The notes: generated by a model from the sequence alone, not told the origin. 64,000 nucleotides of DNA from Dromaius novaehollandiae (GCF_036370855.1 NC_088099.1:146895017-146959016); one strand, 5' to 3'; shown: positions 36,745 to 51,100, counted from the first letter of the stretch. Translations and numbers: made by a program.

Positions 36745-39700
36745 TTGTAATACACATAAAGCACCTTTACAATCAGAAAGTATGTTAACTCGGTGTGAGG
36801 CTGCTGCGGCCTGTGCTGTAACATTTTGAGTTTTCTGTATTTCCTGTGCTCCCTGGTGTTTTGTCTTCGCCTGAATGGCTCCAGGCAAAGGCAAAGCAGG
36901 CTGCCTTGAGTGGCCAACAAGCAGGAGCCCTGTCTTTCACAAGGGAGGCCAGGTTGCTGCTGCTGCCGTCAAGGGATGGCTGGAGGGCAAGGGCTAGGAG
37001 GGAGGGGAAGGCCCTGCTGGGCAGAGCGGCACCTGCTGCTCCTAACTGCGCGGCAGGCAGTGGCTGCAGCCACCTCCACTCCTGCCCTTCTCTCCCCCTC
37101 GGCTGGGAACAACCCTGTCCCCATTCCTCATGTGTAGGGCTGCATTCAATTCTGCATACTCTTTGGAGACACTTTGAGCCAGCCTTGTTCTTCATGTAAA
37201 TTTTGGAATTAAAAAAAGGACATAAATTCTACAGCGTTTTAATTCCCTGAATCGTCACTTTCTCTGGTTGTAGGTGCGCGTGATCTCATGCCTTTCTATT
37301 TTTAGGGTGGCTGGGATGCCCACTTTCCTGATGCTGTGTGCTGTTGGCAGCAGACGATGTGTTCAGCTAGCCAGCTAGCCTGCGGAGTGTTACAAGTACC
37401 GTTCCTTTCATAGCTATAACAAAACCTCGATTTTGACTGTACTTGTATCTTTCTCCAGCTTTTGTAGGATGTTAACAGCTGAAACCAGTGGAGGAAACAG
37501 AGGAAAATCTTCTGCTGTTAGTGCTCAAAAACCTCAAGAGGTCTACTTAGGACATTTCCTACATAAGGAAATGTCTAGAAACCACTAGGAAAGTATACTA
37601 CCCAGTAACCATCCACATGAAAGCCAGCTAGGAAGATAAAATGGCGCCGTTCTTAAAAATACAAGTCTTCCATAGTAGTACTTGGAAGACAAAATATTAA
37701 AATAATCATTTATTGGTGTCCTAGGTGAGTATCATCACATCTGTTTGTCTAGAAATGTACACCGTCATCATCTCTTTGAAGTTTATTTGAGAGCAAAAAA
37801 AAAAAGTTAACTGCATCTGACAAACTCCATTGTACATTGAAGACTTCATTAAACGGCATGGAAGATGAATAATTTACATTCTTTTTTAACAGCGCATGGA
37901 TAGAAATAGAGTGGCAGTGTGCTGTAACGAGCAGCATTTACATGATTTTCTACAAGAGTGACTGTGAAGCACCAGAATTTAGAAATGTTCATAAAAACTA
38001 TGTAAGGAGGCACAATTAAGGCATCCTCTTATGCGATCAGAATGTGAAATGCTGTGGGAGCAGAGCGCTGTGCCTGGGTATATTTGAGTGATAGTTGTAT
38101 TAGATATACAGAAATGGATTGTTATGAAATCACCACTGATCATCTCCTGTTCCTGGCTGGAAATACAGGTTTTGTTTTTGTCTTGTCCATCATACCTCGT
38201 ATTGGATGAGTAGTTACTGCCCGGTGCCCAGTGCCAGGGCGCGACAGGTCCTCTGGGACACGAGAAGCCTCTGAAAATCGTGGACGGTAGGCACAGGGCT
38301 GGGGACACGCAGCAGTCCTCAGCTGTTGTCTGTGGGGAAGGTAGCAAACTATTCATCACACAATTGTTGAAAGACGACTGAAGAAATGTTACTGTGTGGG
38401 AGAAATCTTGGAAGATCCACATCCAGTCCTTTAGATAAGACATGTAAGTCTTTCCCTGTACTGAATGGCAAGAGTGTCTATGTCGTTAATGGCTTTGCGA
38501 TGCTGAATCACTGATCTTTCCTGAGTTTGCAGCATGGAAGTCGGATGTTACAGTGTGGGATTGTGCTGAAGTGATACTCTAGAGGTAGATTTGGTTTTTT
38601 GCTGTTCTCCCCTCTCTTTTCAAACTAATGGACAAAGGAAGAGCAAAGGTACTGGATGAATTGGTTCTCTCAGGCAGGAGATCAGATGAGATGATTATAG
38701 TGCTCTGGCTTTAAATATCTGAATGTGCTGAAATGAAATTTGTTGTCAATTTGGGGAATGTGGTCTGGAAAGCCTTGCCTGACAAGAGAAAAGTGCTGAT
38801 TAGGTGGGAGGACAGGAGACTTTCCTGACAGCTGTGCTTTAAACCTGACAACACTAATTCTTGAATAGGGATGTAAACTGGATTCATGCTTTGACTTCTT
38901 AAGAGATTGATATTAGTCTGTAGTTGCCTACTGGGAAAAAATAAAACCAAAAAATCATTAGCATTTAGCACTTTTGGTCTTCAGAACATCTTGCAACCAT
39001 TAATTCGATTCCCCATAACATGCTGTGAAATTGCAAAATTAGTGTTATAGCCCCCTGTTTTTTATTTTATTCATCCCTTTTTCTCCCTGATTTAAGGCTG
39101 AGAGAAACTACTTTTAGAGCTGGTATTAGAAGCTGTGGCTCCCTCTCTCGCAGCATTCCGTTGATACTACATATCTCTGAACAAAAGATAGAAAAGGTCT
39201 AAACAGCAGTACAGTTAAAATACAGTGAAGACAGGAAAAAGTTGGAAAGTGTTTTTTTCTACTTTCATTAAATCTGAATTTTAAACTGTCAAGAGAGAAG
39301 AGAATTTGGCATTAGCAGCCCCATATAAATCCCATAAATGAAAGACAAAATACTAAAACTTGGCTGACATTTTGGTCCTTAAGCTCATGCTAGTTTGTTG
39401 CCGTGCCAGGAGCTGGATGTTGCAGTCTGAATGGAATGCTAGCTTTTCCTTTTCCTTGTCTTGCTGCTGCCAAGACCTTTTTTTTTTCCGCTTTGAGCAA
39501 CTGTCCATTTTTGCTAATTTTAATGAAAATGTATGACTAAAAACGTGTAGTTCCATGTTTAACATTTTACATCAGGTATGGATGGAAAATCAGTTATATA
39601 CCTCTATATGTAATTACCTCAAGATATGTGAAGTCTCACTATTTCCCTGGATGAAAGGTTTATCATCTGTGTGTAATGAAAGATATCAATTCTCATTTAT

Positions 39701-40203
39701 TGTGTCTGTTGCCAACAGTGAGTAATTCTGCACTGCAGAATCAATAGGCAGGTATGCATGATCACTGCAGCCAAAGTGCTGCAGTAGTTACCCTAAAGCT
39801 TTTTGCACAGATTTCCAGGGAAACTTCATTACAGATCAGCAAAATGCATTTTCATATTAAATCAAGTGTTTGTAATAACCTAGTTTAAATAAGTCCTTGT
39901 GCCTAAAGTAAAAATATTTTATTGGTTCAGTGTTACAGAAAGTCAGTTCAGGAACACAGGGTAATACTTCAGTTGATTTTATATTCCCTGTCTGCACAAC
40001 ATTTTTGCAATATCTTTGCACACAGTGTTTTAAAAATGCCATTTTACTTCTGTGTCTTGACTGTGGTAAAGAGCAGTCTCCTAGAAAATCTGTCTCAAAA
40101 TTCTGTGCACAGATCAAACTCTTCCACCTGGCATGCTGCCATACCAACCTGGAGCATAAGGAAACCTTTGCACTGAAGGTTCATTAAAGTTTTGGAAGCC
40201 AAA

Positions 40204-40220
40204 CCCCCCCCCCCCCCCCC
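40204..40220 (+). repeat. Poly(C) run of 17
   Basis: Seventeen consecutive C, an unusual homopolymer in vertebrate DNA, 0.7 kb left of the antisense CR1 piece. Read on the minus strand it is a G17 run able to form a G-quadruplex. Its exact length may be unreliable in an assembly. Confidence 0.95.
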
Positions 40221-40961
40221 AACTTCTAGCAAAGAGAAGAATAAACAAAAGAAAAACAGCATGCATTGAGTAAATATGGAAGAATAGGACAAAACTAAAC
40301 TATCTTGTCTCCTTTCCTGGAAGCGCCAAGGAGGACTGATAGCAACGTAAGTCTGTTCCACAGAGCAGTAATTTATTTTTAGCAGAAATTAATAGCTTTA
40401 TATGGCAAAAATAAATGTGTCAGTAAAGCTCAAAGCAGACAGAATACCTGCGAATAGCAAGGGCGTGTGATCTTCATTCAGTCTGCTCCAAAGGTTGTTG
40501 GTTGCACATTCGCGTACTCCGCAGCCCTGTCAGGAAGTGCTTGCTTTGTACAGCACATTGCCGCTCCCTTGACACGGCTGGGTTCCCGGGAACAGGGAGT
40601 GTTTCTGAAGTTTTGCGCTAAGCCCTGCAAAAGGTGATTAAAATAAAAAAATCTCTTCAGAATGTCAACCTCAGAGTAAATCAACAGTGCAGCAACACAG
40701 TTTCTGGGGTTCAACAAAGATGACTCAGCCCTCTCCTGCCCTTTTTAAAATAGGCAGGGAGAGGCCAAAGGTGAGTTCCAAAGACAATTGCTTGCAATGG
40801 ATATTTTGCCATCACTGTCCCCTACCCAGGGATAGTTTATTTACTCTGTTCCCCCTAGAGACCCTTCGTCTCCTCACTCCGTTCCTTTCTGAAAGAAAGC
40901 ACTGTGTCTGGCAGGTTTTGATTAATTTATTATTTGAAAACAGTTGGAATCCAGTGTGCTA

Positions 40962-41210
40962 GAATTATGGAATAATTTAGGCTGGAGGGAACCTCTGGAG
41001 GTCATACAGCCCATCTCCCCGACAGAGCAGGACCAACTTCAAACCTGGCCAGGCTGCTCAGGGACTTGGCCAGTCTGGCTCTGAACATCTCTGAGGGTGG
41101 ATATTCCACAGCCTGGCCGGGCCCCTCTTCCAGTGCTTCACCACTTCCCTTGTGAAGAACAACTGATCGGCATTTTCCTTGCTCAGCTTGTGTCTGTTTT
41201 TGTGCATTTG
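40962..41210 (-). mobile_element. CR1 LINE 3'-end fragment, inserted antisense
   Basis: Read on +, this begins AGAATTATGGAATAATTTAG, the degraded reverse complement of the CR1 3'-terminal (ATTCTRTG) repeats. It continues with phrases typical of the reverse strand of CR1 3' ends: GGCTGGAGGGAACCTCTGGA, AGGTCAT, GGCTGCTCAGGGACTTGGCC, CCACAGCCTGGCCGGGC and CTCTTCCAGTGCTTCACCAC. The element therefore lies on the minus strand as a short 5'-truncated copy, the usual CR1 form. The left boundary is clear. The right boundary (around 41195-41215) is approximate because the match fades. Confidence 0.88.
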
Positions 41211-44200
41211 GTAGGAGTTGTGCTGTAGTTTGTACCCTTCACCTGGGTAGATCTTTCAAGATTTAGTATCCAGTTTGAGGAAAACAGCATTCTGACAACT
41301 TGAGGAAGTAAAGGAAATTCTGTATATAAATGCTAGTGGAGAAGACTTTTTTGGCATGCTTCAGGAATGACACTTATGACATTATCAGTATCTGTGCTAT
41401 GAGCAAGCAATTTCAGGGTATCGGGAGGTCAACAATTATCTTGGCTCTGAAGGGGCTGATCCCTTTTCCAGCTGTTGTTCATCATTTGTATTTTCTTTAT
41501 TTGTTACAGTTATTTTAAAAAGTAACTACATTTGCAGTTATGGTTGCTGCCTTGCAAAAGATTTCTGTAGGCTCCAAGGGAAGTAGTGGAGATTGAAGCT
41601 GGGAGGGGAGGGGAATCTGCCTCAGGTTTTCCAGAAGGAGAATAGCTTTATGCTTAGTAACAGACAAACCACCATGTTTACCTAATACTGCTGGAACAAT
41701 GATGTCCTGGTTTCATTTTATCATGGGGGCTACTTCTGAAATTGAAATAATTCAGAGCTTGCTGCTTGCCATAGCCTTTCATCTCTACTCTAGATCACTG
41801 CAGTCAAGAGATAGTAAGCCCATGGATGGTCTGTAAAGATGCTTGGCTGATTTGACTTTAGATCTTGCTAGACAAATACGAACATTGAAGAAACAGTAAT
41901 TTCCATTATTAGGCTGACTTTGGACATGAAGAGATGCAGCATATGATTCTGTATTTGCAGAGTCATTCTTATGTTTATGACTCTAATGTAACTGTCATGG
42001 AGAAAGGGGAAGAAAGGATGCTGTAAAGGGAGGAAGGTGTGGGGCTAGCTCCTTCTGGCAGAGTTCTGCAGGGCTGGTGGAGGCAGGCTCGTGGGGCAGG
42101 GTGAAGAACCAGACAAGGCAGCTCTAAGGGAGCGCCTGGGCCTGGGTGTCAAAGGGAGTAAAAGGAAGAGGTGTGATGTTTTCTGCCTGCCATTGCGGAG
42201 GTCTTCCTAAACGATGTAATGAGGGCCTGAAAGAGAAGGTGCACCTATTAATTGGCAGCGTGGGAGAAGCTACGTCACTGCTACAGTTCTGAGCGCACCA
42301 AGCCACACTGAATTGTCGGTCAGAGATGCTTAGCCCTTTGCTGAACCAGAGCTCTTTTACACACTGGTCAAATGGGGTGTTAGCTATTCATCAGAGCTTT
42401 TGCAGTTCATATTAAAATCACCAATATTGTTCCACTTGATGCAGCCTCCCGGGTCCTTGAGCACCTTCTTGATTCAGGCAAGACAAACCCACAAACCCTT
42501 TCTTCTCCTACTTTCACACAGATGTGAAAAGCTGTGTGTTCCATAAAACACTCCAGTTTTGGTCACACATCCCACCTTGTTCCCTGCTGCATTATCCTAC
42601 CTTGTGTCTGCAATCTGCTAGCTCTTAGGAATACAGGTTTTATTTAGTTTCTGTAGTCCATTTAAGGTACAATATGGAATTAATCTAAAATCCTATCAGT
42701 GAGGGGATGATAGAAATATGTTCAACTGACACTGGCTTTTTTTTTTTTTTGCATAAACAGCCACCATGTGTAATGTATGTATAGTATGTAAACTTTCCTG
42801 TAAGAAATGCTCATGGTTAGATCTGACATCCACGTGCTGCAAACTCTGCAAAGTAAGTACATGGCAAACTGTGGGAAGTCTCTTAACCAGAGCTAGAGCT
42901 GCGCAGCCTGCTTTTGCGAGCAACGATAGACCCTCTGCTGTCACAAAGAACTTCCTTAGCATTCAGATAATAAAGAAACACATCCTGCACAACCTGTCTC
43001 TTCCTTCACACTGCAATTCAACATCTGACTTATAATCCCAGCAACACCACCAAACATTCAGGCTGGACACATTTGCAGAAATGTAAGCATGCTGTGCGTG
43101 CTGTTTTGGGGGAGGAAGTATGAGGTCAGGAGGGAGTGATGGGAATAGCACTAAGCAATTGTCTCAAGGAACCACGGTCTACCCCAGCAGTGAAGAGAAG
43201 CAACCAGTACTGATGAGTACCAAGAAGTACTAGTGTTACATTCTTGGCATTAGCATGTACTTTAGAGTGGAAAGTAGTTATGAAAAATAAAGATTAGCTC
43301 AGAAATTTAGATTTAAATCCAGGAGCAAACTCTGAATTATCTCCTTAGCTGTCTTAGGGTCCGGAGTTAGATCAGGTTCAATTTCCACTAGTAATAGGGG
43401 AGGTTAGAAAGACTACTGGACAAAAGTGACCTCTTTCACTTCTCCTGCAGTTTACCCATGTCTAAATGTTGTGGAAATAAGATCCAGCCCTATCTTTGGG
43501 GGTTTAAATTATGTATTTGATACAAACGTAAAAGCATATTTTCTGTAAAAGAAAGATGAGTTAGTTTAATGTTTCCTTGGTTAGTAAAGAGTTGTTGTAA
43601 ACCTACTACATAAATATTTACTGTTTGTTTTGTACTGCATGTTTTCTTTATATTTTTAGAAAACAACTCCAAAATTTATTTGTTTTATCCTCTCACCTTG
43701 AACCTGGCTTGTCTCCTGTCCCTAGACAGTGTGCTTCTCAAAACAAGGAAAATACTTTCCTGTTGGCTTAGAAAGGAGGTATTTTGGGTCTAGTCACAAA
43801 CAAACAACTGAGAATATAGTTTATTTATTATAAACATTTTACAAAGATCTGAAGTCTTGGGGTTAGGTCCAGTAAATTTTTCTGGTCTTCCAGGTAAGTG
43901 CCTTGACCAGAAGATTACAGAGTCCCCGTCTCTGAGCCAAGGAAAGGTGGATTCCTTTGTGGGGCCGATGGGGCCAGTTTTCACTGCAGGGGTGAGGATT
44001 ACCCTCACCTCAGGTGACCTCCAGCTGGACGGTTACAGTGCTCTCCTGGAAAACCAGGCACTGTGGACTGAAGGTGAAAATTTACCAGCATTTTCCACTG
44101 ACAGGGAATAAACTTTATCCACTGGGCTATTAGATAGGAACAGGTGGAAGGATGGCTTAGAAGAGAAGAGTGAGCTTTGCTTATGGTATTCAGACACTGG

Positions 44201-45921
44201 AGGTAGGCACCTACCTCTGAGAGATCCTGTGGATCTCAGCTGTGCCCCTGAGCCAGGCTTTCCATCACAACAGACAGCTCAACTGTGTCAGCAGGATTTC
44301 CAGTAGGCTGGCTTTAGGGGTGGCCTGCTTGTCCTGGGGAGTTTTTCAGAGGGTCATTTAGGGATCCCAGCTCTGCTCCTGCCCTGGGTTGACAGCCAGG
44401 TGCCTCTCTCGGCAGCGGATTCCAGCCCAGCGCTGGGTGCAGCTCGCACGCCCGGATAGTCTGCGTATCAGTTGCACAAATCAATGATGCCCTGATGGCA
44501 GAGGGTCAGGGAGATGGTGCAGAATTACAGGTTTCCACACAAATGGGCTATGCCTCTGAGGAACCTCCGGAAAGGTCTGGGAGCATGAGGAAGATGCTCA
44601 GTAAGTTGTAGGTGAGTGCTGCCCTGCTCATTCTCAGGAGTTCACGGCAAGTATTTCCTGTGAATGATTTTGGGTTTGCAAGTTATGAATCCAGGCACCT
44701 TAGTCTTTCCCCAGGTTCATTTTTACTCAATGTGTTTCACGTGTCGTGGAGCAGGTCCAGACTGTAAGCTAAGTATTTCAGAGCAGTATTTTAAGAGGTA
44801 AGATTATCTCTTCCACTAGCTTTGATGCTGAGCACTGGGGCTAAACAGCAGCCACATCGGGCTATCTCTTCAAAACTTCTTTGAACTTCAAATGCGTCTC
44901 TGTAGCAAACAGCTTTGTATAACTGCAGAGGTTTGTTCAGTTTGACTGGATGTTATATAATAAGTCTTTTATTTTCCCTTTGCTTGTGATCGTGTTATGT
45001 AGGCTGCCTTCTTAAATTTCGGCAAACCTAAGGCAGCCTGAGTCATGTCTATGAGGCTCTTTTTTGCACTGTTGTGTAAGTTAGTGACTTGCAAAGGTCA
45101 TGGGAATGAGTTATTTAAAAACTGAAACACGCTGGGCTCTATCCAGCTTAGAATAGATGAGCTCAGAAAAGCTTTTACGTTTTAAATTACAGCATTGGTT
45201 ATCAAGGACTGATTAACTTCAAGTTAGTATTTCTGTTTCCTTAACAAACTGCACTAACACACAGCAGCAATGTGTGTTATATGTGTTGCTGATATAATCA
45301 TGCATTCACACAAGACAGTGAATAAAATATTGCTTTCAGTCTTCAAAAAGCAAATGCTTTTACAAGTTTTGCCATCATAGCCACAGTCTTAATGCTCATT
45401 AGTTTTCAGTGCTCACCAGATTTAATGTCCCTTGCCCTTTGTTCTCAGCATTAGCATTAGATTCATTTGGTAGTCAAAATACCTACCTGAGCACTTTGTT
45501 CCACCCCCTGGACAACGTGGTTGTGGTGAAGAACCTCTCACTGTGTTCCTCTGTGATTTGGCTCAGTCATAGCAATGCCATGCAGGAGAAAGGCATGGGG
45601 ACAGATAACTGTGGAGGTCTGTAGGGCACAGTTTTAAGTTTCTGCTCTCTCTGTGGCCCATCTGGTTTAAGTCATCCCACTGCACCCACATCTGTAGAAA
45701 GCACTCTCTTGCTTCCTTCTTCACTGGCCCTCCCAGGTGGTCCAAGTGAGCACCCTTGTGGGAGTGCTAATCCAAGCGTCTGGCCATGCTTTAAAGTGGA
45801 AGTGCTCTAAAGCAGTCTCGAAGCATTTTTTTCAGGCAGATCATTTCACAGGGCGGTTCAGAGCATGGCTCCACAGACAGGTCAGCAAGTGCACGGGGGC
45901 AGGTGGCAGCCACTGGCAGGT

Positions 45922-45947
45922 GGGCGGGGGGGGCATGGGGTCTGGGG
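45922..45947 (+). other. G-quadruplex motif
   Basis: G tracts of 3, 8, 4 and 4 are separated by C, CAT and TCT, which satisfies the classical four-tract G-quadruplex pattern with very short loops on the plus strand. It lies in a small GC-rich patch without a recognisable gene. Confidence 0.75.
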
Positions 45948-48047
45948 ACCAGGACGTCGTACTGAGTTGTTGTTCTCTTCATCAAGTCTATGCAAATACC
46001 GCGACATAATTTTGACGATTTGCAAAATCCCACATGTGCAATTGTAATTTACTCCCATTTTCATGTAGCAAAATGTGTATGATCCCATCGTTTCTTGGTG
46101 AAAATAGTAACAGAAAGTTATTGGATGAGATAAGATAGGTTAAAATTGGCTTGGCGTGAGAAATCAGTTAAATGACTCTTTGATTACTAAAAATCAAAAG
46201 AGTGCAGTCTGCCACCCAAAATACTGTATCAATATCACAAAACTGAGCAATAGGTATCCCACACAGGCTAAGCTAAAGTGTGCTGGTAAATGATAAAGAC
46301 AAAAAGTAGTTAAGCCATCAGTTTGTAGAGTCACGTGCGCCCGTGTAAGAGAAAAAGTAAAAACATCAGAAATGAAGAGTGGAAACGCAAAGGGCAGAGT
46401 AAAACAAGTTCAGGGACATGACACTGAAAATAACAGAAAAAGAGAGCACTGGGGCAAAGTGCTTCCTGGAAAAGGCTTGAATGTGCGCACAGATAGGTTC
46501 TAGCTGTTTGCCTGCCTGCTTTCTGAGGTGTTCAGGAAAACAAGAACTTTGTACATGTCTTTTTAGATAAAAAATCTCTGAAAAAATAATATTTGACTCC
46601 ATTGCAGTATGCCGAGCACCAACGATATGATTCCGGGTGATTGCTGGGATCAAACAGGGACAACTGCAAAAGGAGAACTGGTATGAGGTGGAAGGAGGCG
46701 GCTTAAGGGCTTTGAGGTGTTAACCAAAAAAAATCAGTGATTTTTCTAGATTCAGGTCTTGCTATTATGTATTTCTATGTATCAGCAGGTAGAATATAAA
46801 AGGTTTAAAGGGTTGCATGTTCCTTACATGTTAATAATGAAGGAATGCCTTATGCAGCGTCAAAAAACAATGCATTGGGTTCATCTGCAAGATGCTGCTT
46901 CAGCGTACCATCACCTGCAAATTGCAATGAACTTGCTTTCCTCCGGAGGAGAGCTACAAAACTGAGCAAAAGAAATTTGTGCAGAGAAAGTCTGTTCCCT
47001 TCTCTGGAACTGCTCCTACCCTCCTGAACTACCTCAGGTCAAGCAACTGGAAGACGGCATGTTCTGCAGGCAGGCAGCTGCTGGCAAGCGTACAGTACAG
47101 CTGCGAGTACGGTGCTCCCTGCCAGGCATGAGTCCGTGATTTCTATTGCTCTCCAATTGTCAGCGTTTTGAGGACACCATTTAGTCATTTCCTGGGAAGA
47201 CAAAAGGTGCCCATCAGAGCTAATGATACTTTGCTTGCACACGCGCTGCTGTGTGGGAGGTTGTTGTAATGTGCACTTGAAAAATGAGCATGACGGATGC
47301 AAAATGACAGCAATGAGGTTGATGCAGCAGTGTGCAGTCAGACGGTGCTCAGGGTCCCTACGCCCTTTGGCAAACAAGGAGTTTTCTTCTGACTTACTTT
47401 TCTCAGCCATCTGAAGAAGTAAGCAGGAGAAATGAGAAATGTGTTAGTTTTCATTAGCTTTTCATCTGAAGCCTGCACAGCTGAGTGAAGTCACTGCAGC
47501 AGTCCAGAGACGCTATCTGAAAGCCCTGTTGAATCTGAGATAATTCCTCCCCTCTCTCTGAGAAGTACATATGAAAACAGGTGCTTTTTTCCAAGGCAGT
47601 TTCCCCAACAGTGCTGGCAAAGAGCCTTGTCCAGCATGAGCAGTGGGAGCAGCTCTGGAAAGTCATTTCAGGCTGCTGCAGCATTCCCAGGGCTGTAGTA
47701 AAGGTCAGTGTGTTGTGTCTTTCGGTCCTGTGGAGTTTTGCTTAGCAAATCTGCATTGCTGACAACTCTGAACCGCTTCCAGACTGCGATATATTAGGGC
47801 TCTCATGTGCACAAGAAGTGCAGTCCCCGTGTCCGGCTTGTGCTCAGAAGCGTGGGACTCGCTGCTCGGCATTACACTGTCATGCCTACTACAGCGTGGC
47901 TCACACCCAAACGCTCCAGGCATGTCAGGAAATAGAAGTTTAAGAATGTTGTTGTACTGCCAGGTCTTCCACCAAAAAAAAAAAAAGGAAGAAAAAAAGG
48001 TCAATTCAAATACTTAAGGATGACCTATGAAAATGGATCCACCTCCT

Positions 48048-48081
48048 TGTCTCAAATGCATGTCTGTCTCAAATGCATGTC
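48048..48081 (+). repeat. Perfect 17-bp tandem duplication
   Basis: The unit TGTCTCAAATGCATGTC occurs twice head to tail without a mismatch and is followed by a partial third start (TGT). It is a recent or slippage-type duplication. Confidence 0.95.
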
Positions 48082-51000
48082 TGTGATGCAGTCATGGAAA
48101 CCCTCCTGTGAGCAGAGATCTTGTGTATAAAACAAGGAAAATTTGATTTAGAGAAAAGGGACTGTAGCATGGCTGAGCGTCTCCCCATGCACCTGAATTG
48201 CCTCCGCAGCGTGTCACCATGCCGTTTTCCCAGAGTCGTTCCTTTAGGCCATGTCTTAGTGCTTACAGTGCTGGACCCTCCTGTTTGCAGGATCTTATTC
48301 CACCTACAACAATCATAGTTGTGGCATGCACCTCCCCACCTCTACCTCCTATTTTGCGAACATATCCGAGTCTGTCTGGCCTTGTCACCAAGGCCAAGCC
48401 TTCAGCAGTAGCAAGGTGTTGGGGAGACACGTGTCCCCAGCCTTTCCAGAGCTCTGCCCTGACACGGTGGAGGAAGAGCTTCAGTGAAGAGAGTCCTGCA
48501 AGAAATTTGCTCTTCCCTGTGAAATGGAAACTCCTTTTTATTTTCTTGTGTCCGAATGCCACTAACCAACCTTATGTGGCCAAGGTCTGGGTGAACTCCG
48601 GCTAAGGGACCATCAAATATAACTGTGCTGCTGCAGCTGCTTCTGTATGGTACATTGGCCTAATGAATGTCAAAGCAGATCAGGGATCTGGAGCATTCTT
48701 CTTTCAATCACCAATAAATAGCAAGTGAAAGCTCATTCACTGGCTGCTTTAAACCAGATGACTACATCAGTCATATAAAGAGAAGGACGTTATTACTGGT
48801 TTTTAAAAATTATTCTTGTTTTTCCTTTTGCTTTATCCTCCATCAGCTACGTACACTTTCTGCACCAAGTCTCTGCAGCCATAATAAATCCTTTCTGCTT
48901 GGCAAGCCCACCCAAGGCAAAGCCTCGCTGAACTGACGTTGCATAGTTTCTCATCCCTATTTCCCCCTTCTTGGAGAGAGTACTCTCGTTTTCTGCTGAC
49001 GTTTGGATACTCTGAGAAATGGCCCCTGCTGGGAACTGCACCCATGAGCGGTACGGCAGCATCGCGGAGCAGGTCAGGCTGAGCTGGAAGCTCAGGGGCG
49101 GGTGGAAGGAGGTAACAGCTCACACGGTGGCTGGCAAGTGCCGTGCGACTGGTCCCCAGCCCTGGCTGCCACGGCCACCGTGACGGGTCACCTCACCTCA
49201 CTTCACTTCTGCCACCGGCGCTGGCGCTCAGAAATACAATCGTGGCACAAACAGGCAGCAAAAATAGGCGGATGAAGCAGAGCAGAAGGACAGGGCTGTC
49301 CCAGGCGCCAGGGAGCAGCGGGCGAGGGAAACCGGTCATCTTCCTGGCAACCCAGACCATCAGGAGGGCTGGATGCAGAGAGGAAATATCACTACGCTGA
49401 CCTATTACTTTTGTTTTGCTCTCTGTTAGTATTACACTGCTCCCTTACTCAAGCTCCTGCATGGGGAACACCAGGGACTGTGGCACCACAGCAAGCCGAA
49501 GCCCCTTCTTATAAAGTGTGATTTTTGTTAGAGCTCATGTCTTTGAAATATTTGTAAGGCAATGTTATAGATAATTTATTCAGGCTTGCTGGGCGCACTA
49601 TCTTTTTATACTCTCTGTTAAATACTGTGAATGGAGGTTACCATAGCTACAGCTCAGTTCAGAAATTGGCTTTATTTTATTGTAATTCCAGTTTCCTATT
49701 CTGATTCCTCTTGCTCTGATACAATGAAATATATGTTTCCATCTGTGTATTAACCCTGATATGAAAGATTTTGTTCATTCATTTCAAAATGCATGAGCAA
49801 GTGGGAGAGGAGGGCATTTTTCATTCTCTTCTTTTTACCAAAACCAGAAAGCTGTGATACTTCCTGGACCCAGTCTGCATAAACACTGTGTTTAACTTCT
49901 ACTTATTTCTTGAAATTTAGTTTGGCATTTTAGTTAAGCACAAAAACGTATACCATAAAATAAACAAGTATACCCATGATATGCTTTTATAAAGGATATA
50001 TTGCATGTAAAGAAGTGCATTGTATTAGCATGTATTTTGGTTTAAAAAGCAGGTCCTGATGCAATTTGATTCAGCAGGAGTCTTAACACTGACTTCTGTG
50101 CAGTTTGAATCAGGTCTTAAAATGCTGGAAGGAATCGTCAAGGACTTCATCTAGTATATACTGAGAAGAGAATATCTCCTCCTCTAGAGGAAAAATGACA
50201 GGTATATATCTTACTGCCAGAACAACTTGTCTCCAGGAGCTGCTTGCTGGCACATCAGGAATGACGCATGGGTAGCTGGTAATGATTCGGGAGTCCTCAG
50301 GAGCTCCCGGGTCACTGCGAAAGCCGCCCCTGCGCCTGCCCTGATTTCGCACCCGTTGCCCAGCCCTCTTCCACGCCACAGACCCTTTGCATAGTGATGG
50401 GATATGTTACAGAATCAGCATCTCTCACTTAATACAGTAATGAGAGTAGATCCAAACACCTGTGCTATATGCTTCTGACGCAGCGGGCTGGACACACGCA
50501 CAGCAGCCAGGGTGTGCCAGGGAGGGGGGACAGGGCCAGCCTTCTCCCCGTGAGTTTGTTCCTTGGATTTTTTTCCCATACTAGAATAAGGCATGTGTTC
50601 GCCTTACAGAAGGGATCCACTGGCCATTTGGGACAAGCCACCATAAACTGACATGAACGGGGATTTTATTTCAAAACATTCCCACCAGCTGAACGAGATA
50701 TTGGACACAACATTAGCAGAACATTAAGTAAGACCCAACATCTGCCATGCTTTAATATTAAAATGGAGCTTTTGGAGATTATATCCATGTAACAACTACA
50801 CAATGGACATAATGAAATATGCATTTCATACCCCTAGTGAAATAAACATTGAATTTGCTTGCAGCACGTGTCCTGTGATGGTATATGCTTGACTGAGCGT
50901 AGTTGCTCTTGGGTCTCTGAGCAAGGATGCTTTACACGTGGGTTGAGCCACTTGGTGAGTCATACGAGTAGAATGCACAGTGGAAAAGCTCATTTCCCCA

Positions 51001-51100
51001 GTTACTCAGAGGTAAAATATTTTTGGAATCAAGCCTGGTTTGTGTTAGGAATATTAAGGATGTTTCTTTTTTCCTGATAAAGTTCAGTTTAAAAAAGAAA

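Larger units (their letters stand above)
36571..40961. other. Intergenic DNA upstream of PDP1
   Basis: Moderately GC-rich to about 37140, then AT-rich. It holds the C13 and C17 runs and a YY1-like AAAATGGCGCC at 37638-37648. No gene recognised. Confidence 0.6.

Noticed and set aside
43857-44111. Possible coding exon around a CAG|GTAAGT donor at 43895
   Set aside because: The donor is good, but the upstream acceptor is poor and open frames on both strands give no recognisable protein.
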